Below are positions 7,127 through 15,231 of a stretch of 64,000 bases of DNA, one piece after another (position 1 is the stretch's first letter; each line of letters starts with the position of its first letter). The notes beneath the pieces were generated by a model. That model was not told the origin of the DNA, did not search any database, and saw only the letters and a program-made list of their open reading frames with translations. The DNA is from Blastococcus sp. KM273128 (GTDB taxonomy: Bacteria > Actinomycetota > Actinomycetes > Mycobacteriales > Geodermatophilaceae), in the NCBI RefSeq assembly GCF_021698975.1, contig NZ_SSXA01000005.1, positions 1 through 64,000 on the forward strand. The letters run 5' to 3'. The translations under genes were made by a program, and so were the position numbers.

Positions 7127-8434
7127 GTGCGCCCCCTGACCGCCCTCCGCACCACCGCCCTCGCGGCGGTCGTCCCGCTCGCCGCCGCCACCGGCTGCGC
7201 GTCCACCGACCCCGGCGGCGCCGCCGCGCCCGCCGCGGAGACCACGCCCGTCGCCGAGCCCACCGAGGTCGGCGCGAACAAGCCCCGGCTCGCCGTCACC
7301 CACGACGGCGGCGTGCTGGTGGTCGACGCCACCACCCTCGAGGTGCTCGCCGACGAGCCCCTCGACGGTTTCAACCGGCTCAACCCCGCCGGGGACGGCC
7401 GCCACTTCCTCGTCTCGACGCAGGGCGGCTTCCGCCTGCTCGACGGCGGCGCCTGGGCCGAGCCGCACGGCGACCACTCGCACTACTACACCGTCGACCC
7501 CGAGCTGACCGACGTGCTCTTCGAGGCCGAGAAGCCGGGGCACGTGGTCGCCCACGCCGGCCGCACGGTCCTGTTCGACGACGGCACCGGCGAGGTCACC
7601 GCCTTCGACAGCGCCCACATCGCCGACGAGGACGTCGAGCTCCGCCGGTTCGCCACCCCGGAGGCCCACCACGGCGTCGCCGCCGAGCTGGAGGACGGCA
7701 CGATGCTCGTGTCGGACGGCACCGAGGAGTCGCGCAGCGGCGTCCGCATCCTCGACGCCGACGGCGAGGAGATCACCGCCCGCGACGACTGCCCCGCCGT
7801 CCACGGCGAGACGGTCGCCGCCGACGAGGCGGTCGTCATCGGCTGCCAGGACGGCGCCGTCCTCTACACCGGCGGCGAGCTCACGAAGATCCAGAGCCCC
7901 GACGAGTACGGGCGCATCGGCAACCAGTTCGGCACGGAGGCGTCGCCGATCGTGCTCGGCGACTACGAGCGCAGCGCCGAGGACCGGTCCAGCACCGTCG
8001 CGCTGATCGACACCACCACCGCGGAGCTGCGCCTGGTCGACCTCCCCGCCCCGTACTGGTACCGCTCCTTCGGCCGCGGGCCGAACGGCGAGGGCCTCGT
8101 GCTCACCTACGACGGCGCCCTGCAGGTGATCGACCCGGTCACCGGCGCGATCACCCGCTCCATCCCCGTGACCGGCGCGTGGGAGGAGTCCGAGGACTGG
8201 CAGGACCCGCACCCGAACGTCGTCGTCGTCGACGGCATGGCCTACGTGACCGAGCCGGCCACCCGGCAGGTCCACGCGGTCGACATCGAGGGCGGCGAGG
8301 TCTGGAAGAGCGCCGACCTCGGGGTGACGCCGAACGAGCTCTCGGGTGTGTCGGGCGACGTCGAGGAGCACGCCGCCCACGAGCACGAGGGCGGGGCGCA
8401 CACCGGCGACGAGCACGACGAGAGCGGCGAGTGA
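7127..8434 (+). CDS. aztD: AztD-like periplasmic zinc metallochaperone
   Basis: A 435-residue secreted protein resembling AztD, a beta-propeller metallochaperone that hands zinc to the binding protein AztC. A lipoprotein-type signal (LAAATGCAST) is followed by WD-like repeats such as GGVLVVDATTLEVLADEPL. Metal-binding candidates are HGDHSHYY near residue 120, the histidines in EAHHGVA, and a histidine- and acid-rich tail (EEHAAHEHEGGAHTGDEHDE). The GTG at 7127 sits 6 nt after GAAGGAG. The stop overlaps the aztC start by 4 nt, so the two are co-translated. Confidence 0.85.
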   Translation: MRPLTALRTTALAAVVPLAAATGCASTDPGGAAAPAAETTPVAEPTEVGANKPRLAVTHDGGVLVVDATTLEVLADEPLDGFNRLNPAGDGRHFLVSTQGGFRLLDGGAWAEPHGDHSHYYTVDPELTDVLFEAEKPGHVVAHAGRTVLFDDGTGEVTAFDSAHIADEDVELRRFATPEAHHGVAAELEDGTMLVSDGTEESRSGVRILDADGEEITARDDCPAVHGETVAADEAVVIGCQDGAVLYTGGELTKIQSPDEYGRIGNQFGTEASPIVLGDYERSAEDRSSTVALIDTTTAELRLVDLPAPYWYRSFGRGPNGEGLVLTYDGALQVIDPVTGAITRSIPVTGAWEESEDWQDPHPNVVVVDGMAYVTEPATRQVHAVDIEGGEVWKSADLGVTPNELSGVSGDVEEHAAHEHEGGAHTGDEHDESGE

Positions 8435-9303
8435 CCGCCGCCGGTGCCGCGCGGAGGGCGGCCCTCGCCGGGCTCGTCCTCGGCGCGGTCGCCGGCTGCG
8501 GCGGGAGCCCGGCCGGCGCCTCGGACGGGGTGCTCGACGTCCTCGTCTCCTCCTACCCGCTGGAGTACGTCGCCGAGGAGGTCGGGGGCGAGCACGTGGA
8601 GGTCGCAAGCCTCGTCCCGCCCGGCGGCGACACCCACGGGCTGGAGCCGGCCCCCCGCGACGTCGCGGCGCTGGGCGAGGCGGACCTCGTCGTCCACCTC
8701 TCCGGCGGGCTGCAGCCGGGCGTCGACGAGGTCCTGGCGCAGCAGCCGCCGGAGCACCTGGTGGACGCCGCCGGCGTCGCCGACCGCGGGCCGGACCCGC
8801 ACTTCTGGCTCGATCCCCTGCGGCTGGCCGAGCTGGGCCGGCAGGTGGCCGACGGGCTCGCCGCGCTCGACCCCGATCACGCGGCGGAGTTCACGGCGGC
8901 GGCCGACCGGCTGGCGGCGTCCCTCGCCGGGCTGGACGAGGAGTACGCCGAGACCCTGGCGCCCTGCCGGGGCGCCACGCTGCTGGCGACGCACGAGGCG
9001 TTCGGCTACCTCGCCGACCGGTACGGGCTGCGGCAGGTCGGCGTGGCCGGCCTCGACCCGCAGGTCGAGCCGCCGCCGAGCCGGGTGCGGGCGGCCGCCG
9101 ACGCCGTCCGCGAGTCGGGGGCGCGCACGATCTTCTTCGAGACGGCGGCGGGCTCGTCGGTCGCCGAGGTGCTCGCCGCCGACCTGGGGCTGGAGACCGA
9201 CGTGCTGCACCCCATCGAGCGGGTGTCGGCCGAGCAGACCTATCCCGGGCTCATGGCCGCCAACCTGGCCGCCCTGGAGCGCGGTCTCGTCTGCAGCGGC
9301 TGA
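8431..9303 (+). CDS. aztC: Zinc ABC transporter substrate-binding lipoprotein (AztC/ZnuA type)
   Basis: A 290-residue cluster A-I metal-binding protein. The signal ends in a lipobox (AVAGCGG, Cys23). Family motifs include SSYPLEYVAEEVGGEHVEV, PGGDTHGLEPAPRD (zinc-ligand His), DPHFWLDPL (second His), ATHEAFGYLADRYGL (third His) and FFETAAGS. The long histidine-rich loop of classical ZnuA is absent, as in AztC, which is served by AztD. No permease or ATPase gene follows: a strong terminator and then ppdK on the other strand come next. The membrane part of the transporter must be encoded elsewhere. Confidence 0.9.
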   Translation: MTAAGAARRAALAGLVLGAVAGCGGSPAGASDGVLDVLVSSYPLEYVAEEVGGEHVEVASLVPPGGDTHGLEPAPRDVAALGEADLVVHLSGGLQPGVDEVLAQQPPEHLVDAAGVADRGPDPHFWLDPLRLAELGRQVADGLAALDPDHAAEFTAAADRLAASLAGLDEEYAETLAPCRGATLLATHEAFGYLADRYGLRQVGVAGLDPQVEPPPSRVRAAADAVRESGARTIFFETAAGSSVAEVLAADLGLETDVLHPIERVSAEQTYPGLMAANLAALERGLVCSG

Positions 9304-9307
9304 CGAC

Positions 9308-9342
9308 GGGCCCCCGGCCGGTGCCCGACCGGCCGGGGGCCC
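9308..9342. terminator. Bidirectional terminator between aztC and ppdK
   Basis: A perfect 15-bp stem (GGGCCCCCGGCCGGT at 9308-9322 with its complement at 9328-9342) and a 5-nt loop. It lies between two genes that end facing each other, and it can stop transcripts from either side. Confidence 0.85.
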
Positions 9343-9348
9343 CCTCGG

Positions 9349-12048
9349 TCAGGAGCCCGCCAGCTCCGCGCCGAGGGCGGCTCGCCCGGCCTCCAGCCGC
9401 GCCACCGGCACCCGGAACGGCGAGCAGGAGACGTAGTCCAGGCCGACCTCGTGGAAGAAGTGCACCGAGTCCGGATCTCCCCCGTGCTCCCCGCAGATGC
9501 CGAGCTTGAGGTCCGGCCGCGCCGACCGGCCCTTCTCCGCACCGATGCGCACCAGCTCCCCGACGCCGTCGCGGTCCAGCGACTCGAACGGCGAGATGCC
9601 GAAGATCCCCTTGTCCAGGTACTGGTGGAAGAACGCGGCCTCGACGTCGTCGCGGGAGAAGCCCCACGTCATCTGGGTGAGGTCGTTGGTGCCGAAGCTG
9701 AAAAACTCGGCGTGCTCGGCGATCTCGCCGGCGGTCAGCGCGGCGCGGGGCACCTCGATCATCGTGCCGACCAGCGGGCGCAGGTCGATGCCGCACTCCT
9801 CGCACACCTCGGCGAGCACCCGCTCGGCCTCCTCGCGGATCGCCTCCAGCTCCTGCACCGCCCCGACCAGCGGGATCATGATCTCCGGGCGCGGGTCCCC
9901 GCCGGCCCGCTTCCGCTCGCAGGCGGCCTCGGCGATGGCGCGGACCTGCATGGCGAACAGCCCCGGCACGACCAGGCCCAACCGCACGCCGCGCAGCCCC
10001 AGCATCGGGTTGGACTCGTGCAGCCGGCGGACGGCGGCCAGCAGGCGCAGGCTGCCCTCGTCCGGCTCGCCGCGCTCCTCGGCCACCGCCACGCGCACCG
10101 AGAGCTCCGTGAGGTCGGGCAGGAACTCGTGCAGCGGCGGGTCGAGCAGCCGGACGGTGACCGGCAGCCCGTCCATCGCCTCGAAGATCTCCAGGAAGTC
10201 CTGCTTCTGCAGCGGCTCCAGCGCGTCCAGCGCGGCCTGCCGCTCGTCGTCGCCGTCGGCGAGGATCAGCTTCTCCACCAGCTGCCGCCGGTCGCCGAGG
10301 AACATGTGCTCGGTGCGGCACAGCCCGATGCCGCGGGCGCCGAAGCGGCGGGCGCGGGCGGAGTCCTCCGGGGTGTCGGCGTTGGTGCGCACGTCCAGCC
10401 GCCGCACCTCGTCGGCGTGGGTGAGGATGCGGTGCACGCTGCGCACCAGGTCGTCGGCGTCGTCGGAGTCCGGGTCGATCTCGCCCTCGAAGTAGCGGAC
10501 GACGGACGACGGCTCCACCGGTACCTCGCCGAGCCACACCTTGCCGGTGGAGCCGTCGATGGAGATGACCTCGCCCTCGCCGACCACCGTGCCGTCGGGA
10601 GCGGTGAACCGCTTCGCCTTGGTGTCGACCTGCAGCTCCTCCGCCCCGCAGACGCAGGTCTTGCCCATCCCCCGGGCGACGACGGCGGCGTGCGAGGTCT
10701 TGCCGCCGCGGCTGGTCAGCACACCCTCGGCGGCGATCATCCCGGAGAGGTCGTCGGGGTTGGTCTCGCGGCGGACGAGCACGACCTTCTCCCCGCGCTG
10801 CGCCCACTCCACCGCCGTCTCCGAGGAGAAGACGGCCTTCCCCACCGCGGCGCCCGGGGAAGCGTTCATGCCCTGGGTGAGCTGCTGGGCGTCACCGCCG
10901 GAGACGAACCGCGGGAACATCAGCTGCGCCAGCTGGTCGCCGGTCACCCGGCGGACGGCCTCGTCCATGTCGATGAGGCCCTCGTCGACCAGCTGGGTGG
11001 CGATGCGGAACGCCGCACCCGCGGTGCGCTTGCCCACCCGGGTCTGCAGCATCCAGAGCTTGGTCCGCTCGACGGTGAACTCGATGTCGCAGAGGTCGCG
11101 GTAGTGCTGCTCGAGCCGGCTCATGATGCCCATCAGCTCGCCGTAGGCGCCCTCGTCGATCCGCTCGAGGTCACGCAGCGGGACGGTGTTGCGGATGCCC
11201 GCGACGACGTCCTCGCCCTGGGCGTTCTGCAGGTAGTCGCCGTAGACGCCGCCCTCCCCGGTGCCGGGGTCCCGGGTGAACGCCACGCCGGTGCCCGAGT
11301 CCATGCCGAGGTTGCCGAACACCATGGCGACGACGTTCACCGCGGTGCCGGCGTCGCCCGGGATGCGTTCCCGGCGGCGGTAGAGGATGGCCCGCTCGGA
11401 GTTCCACGAGTCGAAGACGGCGTTGATCGCCAGGTCCATCTGCTCGCGCGGGTCCTGCGGGAAGTCGCGGCCGGTGTGCTCGCGGACGATCGCCTTGAAC
11501 CGGTCCACGACGTCGCGCAGGTGGTCGGCGTCCAGGTCGAGGTCGGACTCGGTGCCCTGCTCGCCCTTGACCGCGTCCAGCGCGTCGTCGAACTCCTCGC
11601 CGTCGATGCCCAGCACGGTCTTGCCGAACATCTGGATGAGCCGGCGGTAGGAGTCCCAGGCGAAGCGCTCGCTGCCCGACTGCTGCGCCAGGCCCTGCAC
11701 CGACTCGTCGTTGAGGCCGACGTTGAGGACGGTCTCCATCATCCCCGGCATGCTCGCCGCCGCCCCCGACCGCACCGACACCAGCAGCGGGTCGACCGGG
11801 TCGCCGAGGGTCTTGCCCATCGCCTTCTCCAGCGCCGCGAGGTGCTCGCTGACCTGGTCGGCGAGCTCGGGCGGGGTGCCGCCGTGCTCCAGGTAGTGGC
11901 GGCAGGCGTCGGTGGTGATGGTGAAGCCGGGCGGCACGGGCAGCCCCAGGTTGGTCATCTCGGCGAGGTTGGCGCCCTTGCCACCGAGCAGGTCCTTCTG
12001 GTCCTTGCTGCCCTCGCTGAAGTCGTAGACCCACTTCACGTCCGCCAC
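9349..12048 (-). CDS. ppdK: Pyruvate, phosphate dikinase
   Basis: An 899-residue enzyme that interconverts pyruvate, ATP and phosphate with phosphoenolpyruvate, AMP and diphosphate. The nucleotide-binding domain starts KWVYDFSEGSKDQKDLLGGKGANLAEM. The phosphohistidine domain has GGKTSHAAVVARGMGKTCVCG, with the phosphorylated His in TSHAAV. The TIM-barrel end carries RFGARGIGLCRTEHMF and KLGICGEHGGDP with the catalytic Cys. The GTG at 12048 was preferred over the one at 12057 because GGAGG sits about 9 nt from it and only 0-1 nt from the other. The gene appears to be transcribed alone. Confidence 0.96.
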   Translation of the reverse strand: MADVKWVYDFSEGSKDQKDLLGGKGANLAEMTNLGLPVPPGFTITTDACRHYLEHGGTPPELADQVSEHLAALEKAMGKTLGDPVDPLLVSVRSGAAASMPGMMETVLNVGLNDESVQGLAQQSGSERFAWDSYRRLIQMFGKTVLGIDGEEFDDALDAVKGEQGTESDLDLDADHLRDVVDRFKAIVREHTGRDFPQDPREQMDLAINAVFDSWNSERAILYRRRERIPGDAGTAVNVVAMVFGNLGMDSGTGVAFTRDPGTGEGGVYGDYLQNAQGEDVVAGIRNTVPLRDLERIDEGAYGELMGIMSRLEQHYRDLCDIEFTVERTKLWMLQTRVGKRTAGAAFRIATQLVDEGLIDMDEAVRRVTGDQLAQLMFPRFVSGGDAQQLTQGMNASPGAAVGKAVFSSETAVEWAQRGEKVVLVRRETNPDDLSGMIAAEGVLTSRGGKTSHAAVVARGMGKTCVCGAEELQVDTKAKRFTAPDGTVVGEGEVISIDGSTGKVWLGEVPVEPSSVVRYFEGEIDPDSDDADDLVRSVHRILTHADEVRRLDVRTNADTPEDSARARRFGARGIGLCRTEHMFLGDRRQLVEKLILADGDDERQAALDALEPLQKQDFLEIFEAMDGLPVTVRLLDPPLHEFLPDLTELSVRVAVAEERGEPDEGSLRLLAAVRRLHESNPMLGLRGVRLGLVVPGLFAMQVRAIAEAACERKRAGGDPRPEIMIPLVGAVQELEAIREEAERVLAEVCEECGIDLRPLVGTMIEVPRAALTAGEIAEHAEFFSFGTNDLTQMTWGFSRDDVEAAFFHQYLDKGIFGISPFESLDRDGVGELVRIGAEKGRSARPDLKLGICGEHGGDPDSVHFFHEVGLDYVSCSPFRVPVARLEAGRAALGAELAGS

Positions 12049-12194
12049 CCCACGCACCTCCGCGTCCGCCCACCGATCGACCCGACAACAATGCCGTGCA
12101 GGGCGGACGTCCTAAACGTCTACCCCCGCGGCGTCCGTCGATCGTGGCGTACGGGCCCCGTCGGCGCGAGCCCTCCCCGGCGTGGCGCCGGTGG

Positions 12195-12635
12195 TCAGCC
12201 GATCCCGCAGATGCGCGGACCGTCCTCGTTGACGACGGCGAGCTGCGTCGATCCGCCGTCGGCCCAGCGGACGGTGACCTGCTGCACGCGGGCCCCCTCG
12301 GCCGGGTCGTCCTGCACCCCGGCGATCTCGGCCGCGCCCGGGCGCAGGTACTCGTCCTCCATGCCGGTGGCGTCCAGGCGCGCCTGCTCGTCCTCGCACA
12401 GCAGCCCGTACGCCGTCTCGGTGTCGCCGCTGGCGAGCGCGGCCAGGAACACCCCGGTGACCTCCTCGGCCTGGTCGGCGGGGGCGCCGCGGACCAGGTA
12501 GAGCACGCCCACCATGGCGACCGCCAGCAGGACGGTGCCCACGAGCAGGCCGACGAGCCAGCCCTGGCGGGTGCGCGGCGTGCCGGTGTGCAGCGGCGCC
12601 GGGTCGTCGTCGTAGAGGAAGGGGCCCTGCGTCAT
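12195..12635 (-). CDS. Membrane-anchored protein with DUF4878-like extracellular domain
   Basis: A 146-residue protein: a short cytoplasmic N-terminus, one membrane helix (GWLVGLLVGTVLLAVAMVGV, residues about 25-48) and a small outer domain (EEVTGVFLAALASGDTETAYGLLCEDEQ...). The outer part follows the NTF2-like/DUF4878 pattern of actinobacterial surface proteins. The architecture is shared by the gene at 18923-19684. The ATG overlaps the dus stop by 4 nt, so the two genes are coupled. Function unknown. Confidence 0.75.
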   Translation of the reverse strand: MTQGPFLYDDDPAPLHTGTPRTRQGWLVGLLVGTVLLAVAMVGVLYLVRGAPADQAEEVTGVFLAALASGDTETAYGLLCEDEQARLDATGMEDEYLRPGAAEIAGVQDDPAEGARVQQVTVRWADGGSTQLAVVNEDGPRICGIG

Positions 12636-13795
12636 CCGCCGCTCGTCTCCAGTTCGGCCCCGGCCGGCGGGCGGGGGTCGTCGCGGTCGTCCAGCCAGCC
12701 CTCGGGCAGGGCGACCGGCCGCGGGGTGCTGGTGCGCCCGCGCGGCGCGCCCAGGACGGCGGTCGGGTAGGGCTGGTCGGGGATGCCGGCCAGCAGCCCG
12801 GCGAGCTCGTCGAGGCTGCTCACCATCGCCAGCGCCCGGCGGACGTCGCCGCCCACCGAGAAGCCCTTGAGGTACCAGGCGACGTGCTTGCGGAAGTCGC
12901 TGCAGCCGTGCTGCTCGCCGTGCTCCTCGGCCAGCAGGGTGGCGTGGCGGTGCATGACCGCCGCGACCTCGCGGAAGGTGGGCAGCGCGCGCTCGCTGCG
13001 GCCGGCGAAGGCGGCGGCGAGGTCGCCGAACAGCCACGGCCGGCCCAGGCAGCCCCGCCCGATGACGACGCCGGCGCACCCGGTCTCGGCGACCATGCGC
13101 AGCGCGTCGTCGGCCTCCCAGACGTCGCCGTTGCCGAGCACCGGGATGCCGACGGCCTCCACGAGCCGGGCGATCGGCGCCCAGTCGGCGGTGCCGCTGT
13201 AGAGCTGGTCGGCGGTGCGGCCGTGCAGCGTGATCGCCGCCGCGCCCTCGTCCTCGGCGATCCGGCCGGCGTCGAGGTAGGTGACGTGGTCGGCGTCGAT
13301 ACCGATGCGGGTCTTGATCGTGACCGGGACGTCCTTCGCCGCGCGCACGGCCTGGCGGACGATGTCCCGGAGCAGCACGCGGTGCCACGGCAACGCCGAG
13401 CCGCCGCCCTTGCGGGTCACCTTGGGCACCGGGCAGCCGAAGTTCAGGTCGATGTGCGCCGGGCGCGTGCCGGCGACGCCCTCGTCGACGAGCATCTCGA
13501 CCGCGCGGCCGACGGTGGCCGGGTCGACGCCGTAGAGCTGGACGGAGAAGGCGTCCTTCTCGTCGGCGGTCGCGCGGATCATCCGCAGCGTCTTCTCGTT
13601 GCGCTCCACCAGCGCCCGCGTGGTGATCATCTCGCAGACGTAGAGGCCGGCGCCGAACTCGCGGCACAGCGTGCGGAACGCCGGGTTGGTGATGCCGGCC
13701 ATCGGCGCGAGCACCACGGCGGGGTCCACGGTGAGCGCGCCGAGCCGCAGCGGCGGCAGGGGCGCCGTCGTCGTCGGCTCGAGCGTGGCGGTCAC
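12632..13795 (-). CDS. dus: tRNA-dihydrouridine synthase (DusB-like)
   Basis: A 387-residue FMN enzyme that reduces uridines in the tRNA D-loop. Family motifs are clear: VVLAPMAGITNPAFRTLC, FSVQLYG, HIDLNFGCPVPKVTRKGGGSAL (with the catalytic Cys), VPVTIKTRIGID, ITLHGRTADQLYSGTADW, VLGNGDVW and GVVIGRGCLGRPWLF. The C-terminal helical domain runs from about residue 265. The GTG at 13795 gives the family length. It is the first gene of a two-gene unit with the DUF4878-like membrane protein. Confidence 0.95.
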   Translation of the reverse strand: MTATLEPTTTAPLPPLRLGALTVDPAVVLAPMAGITNPAFRTLCREFGAGLYVCEMITTRALVERNEKTLRMIRATADEKDAFSVQLYGVDPATVGRAVEMLVDEGVAGTRPAHIDLNFGCPVPKVTRKGGGSALPWHRVLLRDIVRQAVRAAKDVPVTIKTRIGIDADHVTYLDAGRIAEDEGAAAITLHGRTADQLYSGTADWAPIARLVEAVGIPVLGNGDVWEADDALRMVAETGCAGVVIGRGCLGRPWLFGDLAAAFAGRSERALPTFREVAAVMHRHATLLAEEHGEQHGCSDFRKHVAWYLKGFSVGGDVRRALAMVSSLDELAGLLAGIPDQPYPTAVLGAPRGRTSTPRPVALPEGWLDDRDDPRPPAGAELETSGG

Positions 13796-13897
13796 GGCAC
13801 CCAGGGTAGGCGGCGACGCAGCTCACCCACCCCGCCCGGCCGGGTGAGCAGTTCTGGTCCGCCCCCGCCGTCCGGCCCCTCCCGGTGCGCCGCAGCC

Positions 13898-13968
13898 CGG
13901 GTCAACCCTCGGCACCGTCCCCGGAGCCGCGCCACGGCGCGGTTCGAGGGACGGCGGCGCGGCTCGAG
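13898..13968 (+). repeat. 71-nt dispersed repeat, copy A
   Basis: This copy starts CGGGTCAACCC, followed by CCGCGCCAC, then GCGCGG, and ends GGCGCGGCTCGAG. It aligns without gaps to the reverse complement of 15124-15194. The two copies face each other on either side of the AbiEi-like gene. Conserved blocks alternate with a variable stretch of about 18 nt. It looks like an intergenic palindromic repeat and contains no gene. Confidence 0.65.
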
Positions 13969-14052
13969 CCGCGCCACGTCCCCAGCCCGGCCCCCGTCCA
14001 CAGATCGACCGCGGCCCCCCGGGTGGGCCGGCGGAGGCCGGACGGTGCTCCC

Positions 14053-15231
14053 GTGACCACCCACCTGCCCGTCCCGCTCGCCGTCGACCACCCCGCCCGC
14101 CGGCGGCTCGGTCTCTTCACGACCTCCGACCTCGCCGCCCGAGGCGTGACCGAGCGCGAGGTCCGGACGGCCGTTCGCACGGGCGCGTGGGTGCGGCTGC
14201 GCACCGGCGTGTTCGTCAGCGCGGCGGACCTGGCCGAGGTGGAAGGCTCCGATCGCCGCCCGGGGCTCGACGCCCTCGCGGTCGCAGCCGGCCTCGACCG
14301 TCCGTGCGCCGTCCTCAGCCGGGACACCGCCGCCTGGGTGTGGGGGCTCCCCCGACCGCGGGGGGCATCGGCCGCGGTGCACCTGACCGATCCGCACCAC
14401 TGGCGCCGATGTCGCGGGTGGCTGATGACCCGTGCCGCGCTGCCCGACGACGAGGTCACCGTCCGCGGCGCCTACCGGGTGACGACGGCGGCGCGCACGC
14501 TGGTCGACGTCGCCCGCAGCTGGCCGGAGGTCCACGCCGTCGCCGCCGTCGACGCCGCCCTGCTGCGCGGCCTGACGGGCCGCGAGGAGGTGCGCCGCGT
14601 CATCGACCGCCAGGTGACCGTGCCGGGGATCCCGCGCGCCGTCCGTGCACTGGAGCTCGCCGACGGTCGCGCCGAGTCGTGGCTGGAGACCTGCGGCCGG
14701 TTGACGTTCGACGCGCTCGGGCTGCCGCCGTTCGTCCCGCAGGTGGAGCTGTGGGTGGACGGTCGGTTGGTGAAGGTGGTCGACGGCTGGTACCTCGACG
14801 CGGCGGTGGCGGTCGAGTTCGACGGTCGGGTCAAGTACCGGCACCCGCAGTACGGCCGGACCCCGGAGGACGAGCTGTGCAGGGAGAAGCGCACAGAGGA
14901 CCCGCTGCGCTCGCTCGGCGTGCGCTTCGTGCGCGTGGCCGCCGACGACCTGGCGCCCTCACGGCGGGGAGCCCTCGACGCACTCGTCCGACGCCAACTG
15001 GCCACCGAGGCCCCCGGCTGCGGGAGTTCACCGAGGCCCCCCGCACGGAAGGCTCGTGGCGTGGCCCGGATGCCGGTGACGACGGCTGGCTCGCCCGCAC
15101 CGACGACGGCGTCGGCCGACCGGGTTGACCCGCGCCGGCGACCCTTGACCCGCGCAGTGGCGCGGCGTACCGGTCGGCCGTGCGGGTTGACCCGGCGCAC
15201 AGCCGACCGGCGCCGGCGTCAGAACGGGTAG
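14053..15231 (+). CDS. AbiEi-like protein with DUF559/Vsr-like C-terminal domain
   Basis: A 392-residue protein with an N-terminal winged helix like the AbiEi antitoxins (LFTTSDLAARGVTEREVRTAVRTGAWVRLRTGVFV). It ends in a domain like DUF559 or very-short-patch nucleases (VVDGWYLDAAVAVEFDGRVKYR, then KRTEDPLRSLGVRFVRVAADDL). No AbiEii toxin gene is adjacent, so a toxin-antitoxin role is unproven. The last 60 residues are low-complexity and run into the repeat and across the end of the next gene. A frame slip in a C5 run at 15011-15015 may explain this: with one more C the protein would end at 15128 with a more protein-like tail. Confidence 0.75.
   Translation: MTTHLPVPLAVDHPARRRLGLFTTSDLAARGVTEREVRTAVRTGAWVRLRTGVFVSAADLAEVEGSDRRPGLDALAVAAGLDRPCAVLSRDTAAWVWGLPRPRGASAAVHLTDPHHWRRCRGWLMTRAALPDDEVTVRGAYRVTTAARTLVDVARSWPEVHAVAAVDAALLRGLTGREEVRRVIDRQVTVPGIPRAVRALELADGRAESWLETCGRLTFDALGLPPFVPQVELWVDGRLVKVVDGWYLDAAVAVEFDGRVKYRHPQYGRTPEDELCREKRTEDPLRSLGVRFVRVAADDLAPSRRGALDALVRRQLATEAPGCGSSPRPPARKARGVARMPVTTAGSPAPTTASADRVDPRRRPLTRAVARRTGRPCGLTRRTADRRRRQNG
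15124..15194 (-). repeat. 71-nt dispersed repeat, copy B (inverted)
   Basis: On the minus strand this copy begins CGGGTCAACCC at 15194 and contains CCGCGCCACTGCGCGG. It matches copy A in its conserved blocks. The related core TTGACCCGCG recurs within the copy at 15126 and 15145. It overlaps the doubtful C-terminal extension of the AbiEi-like gene, which supports an earlier end for that gene. Confidence 0.65.

Noticed and set aside
9451-12501. 1016-codon open frame antisense to ppdK
   Set aside because: It mirrors ppdK codon positions, has no recognisable domain and no ribosome-binding site, and ppdK is unambiguous.
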